Below are positions 56,690-64,000 of a stretch of DNA of 64,000 bases, one piece after another. The position numbers were made by a program, and so were the translations under genes. The DNA comes from Prochlorococcus sp. AG-402-I23 (lineage in GTDB: Bacteria; Cyanobacteriota; Cyanobacteriia; PCC-6307; Cyanobiaceae). The stretch spans positions 50,315-114,314 of the forward strand of contig QCIB01000002.1 in NCBI GenBank assembly GCA_003216915.1. The letters run 5' to 3'. Within the stretch, counting starts at the first letter, position 1; every line of letters starts with the position of its first letter. The notes under the pieces are model-generated. The model searched no databases, had not been told where the DNA came from, and worked only from the letters and a program-made list of their open reading frames with translations.

Positions 56690-57490
56690 TTATAAATTCA
56701 AAAGAATTACAACACCAAAAAATACTCGATAGATGATAAATATTTTCAACCCATTTGAAGAAAAATACTTTAACAAGAAATCTATTGCTAATAAAGAGGA
56801 CAAAAATGTCGTAATAAGACCAACAAAAAGAGGGAAAAAACCTAGTGAAAAAAAATCATTAAAAGAAGAAATAAACTCAACAATCGCAGCAAGAGAAATA
56901 GCTGGCATCCCTAAAAGAAAAGAAAATTTCGCAGCATCCCCTCTTTCCCATCCTGATATTAAAGCGCTAGAAATAGTGACCCCCGATCTTGAAACACCAG
57001 GAAAAATTGCAAATGCTTGAAAGAAACCTATCAAAAAACTATTTGAATAATTATGGTTTTTAATATTAATAGAACCTCTTTTCGAACTATCTGCCAAGTA
57101 CATAAAAAAAGCCATTAGAAATGAGACCAATGCTATTGATAAATTTGATCGAAGAACGTTTTCAAAAAAAGAAGGGATAAATATTTTTATACTCCCACCA
57201 AGCAAAACAATTGGTATAGTACCAATCAAAATAGACCTTAATAATCTTTCATGTAAGAGATATCCAAGAAATTTTTTGGAAGATTGACTTCTGAAATTAA
57301 AAATATCATTCCTAAAATACCAAGCGATGGCTAGAACACTGCCAAGTTGAATAGTAGCGGACAAAGAAGCTCCAGGATCATCTATACCTAAAAAAAGAGA
57401 TATAATTTTTAAATGTGCTGTACTACTTACAGGGATAAATTCTGTCAAACCTTGAATTAATCCATATAAAACAAATTTTAAATATTCCAA
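56690..57490 (-). CDS. uppP: Undecaprenyl-diphosphatase (BacA type)
   Basis: Integral membrane phosphatase that recycles undecaprenyl pyrophosphate for peptidoglycan synthesis. Of 266 residues, the two family motifs LIQGLTEFIPVSSTAHL (near 12) and FPGVSRSGVTISSALI (near 165) carry the Glu/Ser/Arg active site. About eight hydrophobic segments are visible. It is flanked by very small membrane protein genes on the minus strand and a secreted-protein gene on the plus strand. Confidence 0.95.
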   Translation of the reverse strand: MEYLKFVLYGLIQGLTEFIPVSSTAHLKIISLFLGIDDPGASLSATIQLGSVLAIAWYFRNDIFNFRSQSSKKFLGYLLHERLLRSILIGTIPIVLLGGSIKIFIPSFFENVLRSNLSIALVSFLMAFFMYLADSSKRGSINIKNHNYSNSFLIGFFQAFAIFPGVSRSGVTISSALISGWERGDAAKFSFLLGMPAISLAAIVEFISSFNDFFSLGFFPLFVGLITTFLSSLLAIDFLLKYFSSNGLKIFIIYRVFFGVVILLNL

Positions 57491-57557
57491 AAATTATTAA
57501 ATTACCTAATTAATTAATAGCAATTTACATTTAAAAATTAAAAGCTAGTATGGAAAA

Positions 57558-57830
57558 ATGAAAAAAAAATCTATTTTAATATTATTTTTTCTTTTTTCCT
57601 TAATCTTTTCTGGTTCTGCGAAAGCTAACTATTGGTTAATAATTGGAACTTATAGACAGGGGCCTGGAGGAAGGCCAGAGGTTAGTGGAATAACAAGTCC
57701 TTCATTACATTCTATTCCCATGAAAGATTTAGATACTTGTAATAAGGCAGGCGAAAAAATTACTAATGAAATATATAAACCTGTTTGGCAATTTGATAGT
57801 AGATGGACCTGTGTATTTAGAGGTAATTAG
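57558..57830 (+). CDS. Small secreted protein, unknown
   Basis: A 90-residue protein with a clear signal peptide (MKKKSILILFFLFSLIFSG, cleaved near AKA at 22-24). The mature part is about 66 residues, containing GTYRQGPGGRPEV, SIPMKDLDTCNKAGEKI and WTCVFRGN. Its two cysteines could form a disulfide after export to the periplasm or lumen. I do not recognise the family. Divergent from uppP by 67 nt. Confidence 0.75.
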   Translation: MKKKSILILFFLFSLIFSGSAKANYWLIIGTYRQGPGGRPEVSGITSPSLHSIPMKDLDTCNKAGEKITNEIYKPVWQFDSRWTCVFRGN

Positions 57831-57838
57831 TAATAAAG

Positions 57839-57973
57839 TTACCTTTTAACATCGTGAGCACAACCATCACCTTTATAGTTTTCACTCTCGTAAAAATCAT
57901 TTTTCGTTCCAAAATAAACTGTTAATAAAACGAAAGGTAAGCTTAATATAAATAAAATTGTTGTTAAATCCAT
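57839..57973 (-). CDS. Small membrane protein (44 aa), unknown
   Basis: The frame from ATG 57973 encodes 44 residues beginning MDLTTILFILSLPFVLLTV, with one transmembrane helix at about 4-22 and a polar tail containing GDGCAHDVKR. Its stop is 8 nt from the convergent secreted-protein stop. The composition and exact fit between neighbours suggest a real gene. I recall similar small proteins in marine picocyanobacteria but can give no function. Confidence 0.72.
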   Translation of the reverse strand: MDLTTILFILSLPFVLLTVYFGTKNDFYESENYKGDGCAHDVKR

Positions 57974-58036
57974 AGTGTTAACCTATTCAAGAAGATTATG
58001 AAAAATTAAAATTACAATTTGTTCATTAACTAATGT

Positions 58037-58162
58037 TTAATAATCTGTGGGTCCTTTAATACCAAGGTAAAAGAAGGCTCCTAAACCAACCAAAAGCAAA
58101 ACTCCAGCTATAGCTGCAGAAGGAACGAAACCTCCTATTGCAAAGGAAGAAAAAAAATACAT
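58037..58162 (-). CDS. Small membrane protein (41 aa), unknown
   Basis: From ATG 58162 the frame gives 41 residues: a Phe-rich start MYFFSSFAIGGFVP, one helix SAAIAGVLLLVGLGAFFYLG and a short tail IKGPTDY. Glycine spacing in the helix is like that of small photosystem or NDH subunits. It lies upstream of the 44-residue gene on the same strand, 63 nt apart. No subunit name can be assigned safely. Confidence 0.65.
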   Translation of the reverse strand: MYFFSSFAIGGFVPSAAIAGVLLLVGLGAFFYLGIKGPTDY

Positions 58163-58257
58163 CTATAAAACTAAAACTAAATCTAGTTTGATAATATCAA
58201 TAAAAACTAAGTATTTGTAAAAAATTTTGACTCGAAGACAATTAGATAATATCTATT

Positions 58258-58485
58258 CTATGCCACTAAAGTCGAATCTTCATTATCAGCAGAAATTCTT
58301 ATTCTTTCTTCCAACTTAGGGCCATATAATTCATTTCCCCAGATTTCAACTCTAGAATCATTTGGGGCCATAAAAGTAAGAATGTCAGTTGGAAATAAAA
58401 CTCTCTCTAAGAAAAAATTTGATGGACCAATACATCTCAAGACAACCATCCTACAGCCTTCATTTTTGTAAGAAAACTCAACCAT
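58258..58485 (-). CDS. DUF1830-like small protein
   Basis: A 75-residue soluble protein beginning MVEFSYKNEGCRMVVLRCIG. FFLERVLFPTDILTFMAPNDSRVEIW agrees with the DUF1830 family of cyanobacteria (pattern W/F-F-E-R-V-x-F-P). Function is unknown. It begins the minus-strand run of very small genes that ends at tRNA-Pro, and lies downstream of glycerate kinase on the same strand. Confidence 0.78.
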   Translation of the reverse strand: MVEFSYKNEGCRMVVLRCIGPSNFFLERVLFPTDILTFMAPNDSRVEIWGNELYGPKLEERIRISADNEDSTLVA

Positions 58486-58577
58486 CCCTAAAAAGCAAAA
58501 ATATTCTCAATTAAACACTATTAAGAGCTAAAAAAAATGTATAAAAAATTACTGAAAAAAAAGAAATTTAGAAAATG

Positions 58578-59522
58578 CTACAAATTCAATCCAGCCTCAA
58601 CTAACTTTCTTTCTTGATCAATTAATAAAAGCGCGTAGGATTTTATAACATCAAAACTTTTATGAGGAATTGAGACATTAAGCATTCTCAAGAAATTAGA
58701 TAATTTTTCATTTTTAAGGGCGTTACCTTTCTGTAAAAACATTTCTTTTTCCTGATTTGTTTTCCATATATTCATATATTCAAACTTCAATGGCTTTAAC
58801 TGCCAAATATTGTCTATTAAATTCCAAATATCTAAATATTCGTTTAGGTTATTTTGAATTTTTAATGCATAAGATGATTCATGAAGACTCAAATTTGTTG
58901 TGTTTATGGGTCGATCAGTTATGTCAATAGAATAAGGTTTTATTCCTAAAAACCATCCCTCAAGAATTAATAAATCAGGATTATCTAATCTCCAATGAGA
59001 TCTATCTCCTAAACCATTTCTTAAAGATTTATCGAAAACTGGGACATTTAATTCTCCATTTATCTTCCAATCTAATAATTTTTCATACATTAAATTTACT
59101 GAGTGACTACCAGGAAACCCTCTTGAAACATTCCAAGGGTTATTCTTAATTGCTAGTTTCATTTCATTTGATGGAAGATAAAAGTCGTCAATTGAAATAA
59201 CCGCAATTTTGAAGTTTAATTTTAAAGATATAGCTTCGAGCCATTTACCTAGTGTTGTTTTACCCGTACCAGGTAAAGCTGAGATTCCAATTATTTTTCT
59301 ATCAGAAAAATTATTTTGAAATTTATACGCCTGCGATAAAAGAGGTAAAGCCAAACCCCAAATCCAATCATCATTTACTTTATTGTTCCAATATTGATCA
59401 ATTGAAAGAATGTTTCTTTGATTATTCCAAAAATTGAACCATTCATCCAAGGATTCCCAACCAATATCAATAATTAATTTTTCAAATTTATCAAAAGGAA
59501 AATTAATATCTAAATCTTTCAT
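58578..59522 (-). CDS. D-glycerate 3-kinase
   Basis: P-loop kinase of 314 residues of the plant-type GLYK group. The Walker A loop is ISALPGTGKTTLGKWL (about 82-97), followed by ISIDDFYLPSNEM, RGFPGSHSVNLMYEKL and LLILEGWFLGIKP. It makes 3-phosphoglycerate from D-glycerate, the last step of photorespiration. It lies 4 nt downstream of the phosphatase gene and two genes after the phosphorylase, which would release D-glycerate, so it can also close the glucosylglycerate route. Confidence 0.9.
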   Translation of the reverse strand: MKDLDINFPFDKFEKLIIDIGWESLDEWFNFWNNQRNILSIDQYWNNKVNDDWIWGLALPLLSQAYKFQNNFSDRKIIGISALPGTGKTTLGKWLEAISLKLNFKIAVISIDDFYLPSNEMKLAIKNNPWNVSRGFPGSHSVNLMYEKLLDWKINGELNVPVFDKSLRNGLGDRSHWRLDNPDLLILEGWFLGIKPYSIDITDRPINTTNLSLHESSYALKIQNNLNEYLDIWNLIDNIWQLKPLKFEYMNIWKTNQEKEMFLQKGNALKNEKLSNFLRMLNVSIPHKSFDVIKSYALLLIDQERKLVEAGLNL

Positions 59523-59526
59523 CTTT

Positions 59527-60324
59527 CTAAGTGAGTTCTCGCTTATTTATCAATTTATTGATTTCATTTTTCCAACCATATCCATTTGGTTCAGAAGCTA
59601 AAGTAAATTCAAAATCTTTTAATTGATTTAGTAAATTTAAGTTAGGTCCATGTATTCCAGGAATAACGATTTTAATATCTGAGTTTAAAAGTAGAGGTAA
59701 ATCATTTGGAGAATCGCCTAAACCTATAATTTCAATATTTTGAACATTTGAATATTCTTTAAGAGCATTTATTGCTTTACCTTTATTCGATTTTGTAGAT
59801 AATAAGTGACTCATTCTATTTCCCTTGAAAATATCAACATTGAACTTTTTACAACAGATATTAATTATCTCTTCTAAACAACTTGGCGGATTTAAAAAAG
59901 GCATGCTCCAATGCCTATCACGCATTAAATTCAATGAGTTACCTTCTAAACCTGTGAGCTGAGTAGCTTCTTGATCAGTAAGATTATTAAGGGGAATAAG
60001 TTTATAATCGATTTCATTAGAAATAAAATTTAAGATTTCTTCAAGAGATTCATACTTTATACCAAGAATAATTTCTCCATTTACTCTTTTAAGAGATTCA
60101 CCATATATTGCCGCACCATTCTCAACAATATAAGGATCCGTCAAGTTAAGTTCATTTCTAATAACTTTTACTTCAGAAGCTGTTTTGCTTGTACAAAGAA
60201 TTACGGGTATAGATAATTTTTGTAGCTTTTTTATAGATTCTTTAGCAGGTGATAAATCATATGAGTGATCCATTAAAGTACCATCAACATCACTTACTAC
60301 CCAAATAGAAGAATTTTCTATCAT
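59527..60324 (-). CDS. HAD-family glucosyl/mannosyl-3-phosphoglycerate phosphatase
   Basis: HAD hydrolase of the MPGP subgroup, 265 residues from ATG 60324 (a GTG four codons earlier would overlap the upstream gene). Motif I is VVSDVDGTLMDHSY, motif II ILCTSKTASEV, the lysine lies near SNKGKAINALKEY and motif IV is IGLGDSPNDLPLLLN. It should remove the phosphate from glucosyl-3-phosphoglycerate, giving glucosylglycerate. Specificity (glucosyl versus mannosyl) is inferred from the divergent gpgS gene. Confidence 0.85.
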   Translation of the reverse strand: MIENSSIWVVSDVDGTLMDHSYDLSPAKESIKKLQKLSIPVILCTSKTASEVKVIRNELNLTDPYIVENGAAIYGESLKRVNGEIILGIKYESLEEILNFISNEIDYKLIPLNNLTDQEATQLTGLEGNSLNLMRDRHWSMPFLNPPSCLEEIINICCKKFNVDIFKGNRMSHLLSTKSNKGKAINALKEYSNVQNIEIIGLGDSPNDLPLLLNSDIKIVIPGIHGPNLNLLNQLKDFEFTLASEPNGYGWKNEINKLINKRELT

Positions 60325-60325
60325 T

Positions 60326-62086
60326 TTATAAAGCACTAAGCCAAATTACTTGAAAAGGATCAAGACTAATATTTTTGCAATTATATTTAGTGGATGTTAA
60401 AAAATCATTGGTATTGAAATCATTATCAATTATTTTTGGGAGATCATTATCATTCAATTGATAATTAATTTTATTTTCAGTCATATTATGGATTGCAAAA
60501 ACAGACTCAGGACCTTTACCTCTTTTGATTACAACAATATCACTTCTACCTTTAGACAAACATTTCATTTGTGAACAAGGGTGAAATTGCTTTAGTTTAG
60601 TTCTGACATCCATAGCATTGCGAAGATATTTTAAATTTTTATTAGCATTAGATTCAGGATTATTTAAAACCGCTAGAAGATTTTCTGATTTAAACTTTTC
60701 TCTATTAAGGTCTCTTCTTTGACCTGTCATAGAAAAACTTTTGATATCATTTTCTGAAGCTAGTAATGCTGGTAAATAAAATGCAGGGACCCCTTTCAGA
60801 GCCATTACTAATAATTGACTCAAAATAAATCTCTCATATTGATATCTTTTAGCATCTCTACTGGAGTCTTCCATTGCACTCCACCAACTAATATTCAATT
60901 CATAGGGTTTATCATCACCATTTGATAATCGTCTATGACTTACCAAGCCTCCCCTTTTTTCACAATTAATTAATAAATCTTTAATTCTCTGCTCATTCAT
61001 TAAACCCTCAAGAGCTCTTAAACCAACTCCATCATGCGATGCAGTGAAATTAAATAATGTAGTATCGTCAGGTAATATTGGCCAATCAAATATCCATGAG
61101 TTTAGAATATCAGCTCTTGAAGTAATAATTGCCTCTAGGAGAAGAGGAGGCAATGGGAAATTATATGCCATATGAGCTTCATCATCTGGAATTAGATAAG
61201 ATAGATTTTCCTTCTGAGGAACATTAGTCTCGGTTATTAAAACTCCATCGTTAAGAAGATTATTTAAAAGAACTCTTAAGAGTTTCACAATTGAATGTGC
61301 TTTAGGTAAATGCAAGCAAGTTGTCCCTGATTCCTTCCAAATAAAACCTACAGCATCAAGCCTGAACCATTTAATTCCATTAGATAAATAATTAATAATT
61401 AAATTTAAGAACTCAACAGTCATTTTTGGATTATGCCAATTTAAATCAATTTGATCTGGACCAAAAGTTGTCCAAACTTGTTTTGGACCATCTTCAGTAT
61501 TTATTTGAGAAAACAAAGAGGAACTTCTAGGCCTAACTACATTTGACCAGTCAAGATTTTGTTTCGGTGAAAAAACATTTGATATACCCGGTTCTTGTGA
61601 TTTAATAAATTGTTGAACCCATGGGTGAGATGATGAGACATGGTTTAGTACTAAATCAGCCATCAAATCATGATTTTTAGAAATACTTTTGAGATCATCC
61701 CAACCACCAAATTTTTCTTCTAAGGAATCATAACTTGAGACTGCAAAACCTCCATCACTTGAAGATTTCAAAAAAGGAAGAATATGTACAACTTTAGAAA
61801 GACTGCCAAAATATTTACTCAACAACTCACTAAGAGTTATTAATGTTGCCTCGCCATTTTTATAAATACTATCTGCATAAGTTATCAAAACCGAATGAGA
61901 TTCATTCCACCTTTCCTTATCTCTTATTTCTTCATAAGCAGATTTCTCTGAGAAATCATCTAAAATCTGTAATAATTGGTTTGAAATAAAATTAATTTCT
62001 TCTGTAGTATTATTTGAATAAATTGTTTTTAACAATTTATCAATCTTTAATCTATCTAATTTTTTCTCTGAATCAATTTGCTTCAC
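60326..62086 (-). CDS. GH13 sugar phosphorylase, likely glucosylglycerate phosphorylase
   Basis: A 586-residue GH13 subfamily 18-like enzyme related to sucrose phosphorylase. Conserved regions: ADLVLNHVSSSHPW, the nucleophile Asp in FRLDAVGFIWKESG, the acid/base Glu in LITETNVPQKE, and FTASHDGVGLRALEG. It would split glucosylglycerate with phosphate into glucose-1-phosphate and D-glycerate. Sucrose phosphorylase is the main alternative; the neighbours (GpgS, phosphatase, glycerate kinase) favour glucosylglycerate. It is divergent from gpgS by 50 nt. Confidence 0.85.
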   Translation of the reverse strand: MKQIDSEKKLDRLKIDKLLKTIYSNNTTEEINFISNQLLQILDDFSEKSAYEEIRDKERWNESHSVLITYADSIYKNGEATLITLSELLSKYFGSLSKVVHILPFLKSSSDGGFAVSSYDSLEEKFGGWDDLKSISKNHDLMADLVLNHVSSSHPWVQQFIKSQEPGISNVFSPKQNLDWSNVVRPRSSSLFSQINTEDGPKQVWTTFGPDQIDLNWHNPKMTVEFLNLIINYLSNGIKWFRLDAVGFIWKESGTTCLHLPKAHSIVKLLRVLLNNLLNDGVLITETNVPQKENLSYLIPDDEAHMAYNFPLPPLLLEAIITSRADILNSWIFDWPILPDDTTLFNFTASHDGVGLRALEGLMNEQRIKDLLINCEKRGGLVSHRRLSNGDDKPYELNISWWSAMEDSSRDAKRYQYERFILSQLLVMALKGVPAFYLPALLASENDIKSFSMTGQRRDLNREKFKSENLLAVLNNPESNANKNLKYLRNAMDVRTKLKQFHPCSQMKCLSKGRSDIVVIKRGKGPESVFAIHNMTENKINYQLNDNDLPKIIDNDFNTNDFLTSTKYNCKNISLDPFQVIWLSAL

Positions 62087-62136
62087 TTTGAAAAAATCAA
62101 CGAAGTATTAATACTATTCTGCACATCAATTAGAAA

Positions 62137-63363
62137 ATGGACTTTCAACAAGGTTTAATCACAACAATACATGAATATGGAGTTACGAGGAGTTTACTTA
62201 AAGAATTAAACAAAAGTCTTAAAAAAAGATCAACTAGTATTCTAATACCTTGCTTATATGAAGAATTTGAGCGCCCAGCATTAAAAGACATTAGGGAAGT
62301 TTTAAAAGACCTTACAGGCTTAAATGAATTAGTAATCGCTCTTTCTGCAAAAACTGTTGAGCAAGTTAAATCAGCAAAATCATTTTTTAACTCAATGCCA
62401 TTTCCAGTTCATGTTCAATGGACTAATTCTCCCTCTGTAATAGAACTATTAAAAAGCCAAGAGAAAAATGGGTTAGAACTTTTAGGAACTCCTGGTAAAG
62501 GATGGGCTGTATGGCAAGGCATAGGAGTTGCGACTAGAAAATCAGAAGTTGTTGCTCTTTTTGATGCTGATATAAGAACTTTTAGTCCTTTGTATCCTTC
62601 AAGAATGATACTTCCTCTTCTTGATGAATCATATGGAATATCATATGTAAAGGCTTTTTACAGCAGGTTATCCTTAGAGACCAATCAATTGCAAGGTAGA
62701 GCAACAAGATTATTTGTAGGTCCCTTATTAGCAAGTCTTGAGCAGTTAGTAGGGAAGGGTCCTTTTTTACAATATCTTCAATCATTTAGATATCCATTAG
62801 CAGGTGAGTTTGCTTTCACTAAAGACCTTGCTATGAATTTACGAATTCCTTGTGACTGGGGTTTAGAGATAGGTTTATTATCAGAGGTTTATAGAAACGT
62901 AAGAACCTCCAAAATAGCCCAAGTTGACCTAGGTTTGTTTGATCATAAACATAAGAATATTGGTGATTCATCTAAAGAAGGGTTACAAAAAATGTGTACA
63001 GAAATACTTTCAAGTGTTTTAAGAGGTCTAATGGAGCATCAAGCAGAGACCTTAACAAGTACTCAACTAGCAACCTTAGAAGTTCTATACAAAAGAGTTG
63101 GGGAAGATCGAGTAAAACAATTTGGATTAGATTCAGCAGTTAATCAACTTCCATACGATAGGCATGAAGAAGAGCTGTCAGTACAAAAATTTGCGAAACT
63201 ATTGAGACCGGCTACAGAAGATTACTTAGCTTGCCCTACGACACAGCAGTTACCAAGCTGGTCAAGAGTTCTATCTTGTGAGAACAAACTGCAAGAAGAT
63301 TTGGCAATTGCTGGGTCACAAGATATAAAGACAACTGAAAAAGAATTAATTAAAAACTTTTAA
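62137..63363 (+). CDS. gpgS: Glucosyl-3-phosphoglycerate synthase
   Basis: GT81-family glycosyltransferase joining NDP-glucose and 3-phosphoglycerate. The 408 residues begin [15 protein letters not shown]. Observed motifs: [34 protein letters not shown] and the metal-binding [12 protein letters not shown], then [14 protein letters not shown] and [15 protein letters not shown]. The product is precursor of glucosylglycerate, a negatively charged compatible solute of marine cyanobacteria. Its 3' end overlaps convergent ureC by 4 nt. Confidence 0.93.
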   Translation: MDFQQGLITTIHEYGVTRSLLKELNKSLKKRSTSILIPCLYEEFERPALKDIREVLKDLTGLNELVIALSAKTVEQVKSAKSFFNSMPFPVHVQWTNSPSVIELLKSQEKNGLELLGTPGKGWAVWQGIGVATRKSEVVALFDADIRTFSPLYPSRMILPLLDESYGISYVKAFYSRLSLETNQLQGRATRLFVGPLLASLEQLVGKGPFLQYLQSFRYPLAGEFAFTKDLAMNLRIPCDWGLEIGLLSEVYRNVRTSKIAQVDLGLFDHKHKNIGDSSKEGLQKMCTEILSSVLRGLMEHQAETLTSTQLATLEVLYKRVGEDRVKQFGLDSAVNQLPYDRHEEELSVQKFAKLLRPATEDYLACPTTQQLPSWSRVLSCENKLQEDLAIAGSQDIKTTEKELIKNF

Positions 63364-64000
63364 AGTAAAAAGTACCTTTGAGCCATTGGGACTTCATCAA
63401 GAGGTTCACAAGTAAGAAGTTCCCCATCAGAAAAAACTTCATAAGTTTGAGGGTCGACTGAAATATTTGGTAGTTTACTATTTAGTTTTAAGTGTGATTT
63501 ATTGATATTTCTAGTATTTTCTACAGCAATACATTTCTTTTGTAATCCTAATTTATATGGAATATTTTGATCAATTGAATTTTTACTTAAAAAGGTAAAA
63601 GAACTCTTAATTAGAGATTGGCCAAAACTTGCAAACATAGGTCGACCATGTACAGGGCCTGGAGTAGGAATTGAAGCATTTGCATCACCCATTTGGGACC
63701 AAACTATAGATCCTCCTTTAACAACTAATTCAGGTTTTACAGCAAAAAAAGCAGGTTTCCACAATGCCAAATCCGCAATTTTACCCTTTTCTATAGACCC
63801 TACATATTTATCAATACCATGCGCTATTGCAGGATTGATTGTGACTTTAGAAATATATCTCTTTACTCTGTAATTATCGTTCCTATCAGAATCCTCTGAA
63901 AGAGGTCCCCTTTGGACTTTCATTTTATGAGCGGTTTGAAAAGTTCTTGTAATTACTTCACCAACTCTTCCCATAGCTTGAGAATCACTAGCAATTATTG
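63360..64000 (-). CDS. ureC: Urease alpha subunit, C-terminal part (runs off window)
   Basis: The open frame continues past 64000; the visible 212 residues are the C-terminal third of UreC. They begin in [20 protein letters not shown] and include [25 protein letters not shown], the active-site flap end and [38 protein letters not shown]. Urease splits urea to ammonia and carbamate using nickel; the nickel-binding residues are upstream of the window. It ends convergently with gpgS. Confidence 0.96.
   Translation of the reverse strand, partial: IIASDSQAMGRVGEVITRTFQTAHKMKVQRGPLSEDSDRNDNYRVKRYISKVTINPAIAHGIDKYVGSIEKGKIADLALWKPAFFAVKPELVVKGGSIVWSQMGDANASIPTPGPVHGRPMFASFGQSLIKSSFTFLSKNSIDQNIPYKLGLQKKCIAVENTRNINKSHLKLNSKLPNISVDPQTYEVFSDGELLTCEPLDEVPMAQRYFLL

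Noticed and set aside
1..64000. CRISPR arrays, insertion sequences, prophage or att sites
   Set aside because: No repeated spacer pattern, transposase, integrase or direct repeat at the tRNAs was seen.

Overview
The window is a strongly AT-rich, tightly packed piece of a cyanobacterial chromosome. Photosynthesis genes (psaK, psb28, gun4), many small cyanobacteria-only families, a glucosylglycerate pathway, urease and the near absence of spacers all point to a picocyanobacterium. The best fit is a high-light-adapted Prochlorococcus. This placement is inferred from gene content, protein character and base composition; no database search was possible. I see no insertion sequence, prophage, CRISPR array or rRNA. 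No gene-free stretch exceeds 300 bases; the longest are about 213 nt (3191-3403 and 23385-23597).

Layout. 1-3190 (minus): a chaperone operon (dnaK, dnaJ, a DUF3110-like gene). 3404-9737: tRNA-Ser, then plus-strand genes for a ferredoxin, an inositol-phosphatase-like enzyme, hisZ, htpG, rpmB, a lumenal/periplasmic peroxiredoxin, two small membrane proteins (DUF2499/DUF3593 type) and psaK. 9757-20147: dxs, ilvA, scpB, yggT, a MazG-like gene, pyk, an ABC permease, bioY, lspA and a membrane GTPase. 20140-30182: a small membrane protein, a PLP decarboxylase, tadA, an alanine-glyoxylate-type aminotransferase, glnA with a recognisable NtcA-type promoter and a strong terminator, a methyltransferase, an anti-sigma-type ATPase, gun4, mnmH/selU, psb28 and a permease. 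30186-36059 (minus): secD-secF, pdhB, ispE, rsmA and small proteins. 36116-39158: rlmH, then a probable SOS cassette of umuD, umuC and a small HExxH protein behind a LexA-like box. 39175-53784: mainly informational and biosynthetic genes (dnaG, ruvA, rpsO, dnaE, gatA, rlmB, mini-RNase III, a STAS protein, carA, trpD). 53865-58485: an ABC exporter, msrA, tRNA-Pro, uppP and a run of very small membrane or secreted proteins. 58578-63363: a full set of candidate genes for making and breaking down glucosylglycerate. 63360-64000: the 3' end of ureC.

Functional themes. (1) Carbon and osmolyte balance: GpgS, a phosphatase, a GH13 phosphorylase and glycerate kinase could form a closed route from 3-phosphoglycerate to glucosylglycerate and back. 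(2) Nitrogen: glnA under an NtcA-like site, ureC and carA. (3) DNA damage: umuDC plus a putative zinc peptidase, and ruvA. (4) Thylakoid biogenesis: psaK, psb28, gun4, a PAM68-like protein and several small membrane proteins.

Points most worth a second look are the SOS cassette with the HEATH-motif protein, two genes (scpB and the STAS gene) that seem to lack any ATG, GTG or TTG start at the expected place, the compact glucosylglycerate gene set, and several unannotated-size membrane proteins of 41 to 60 residues.
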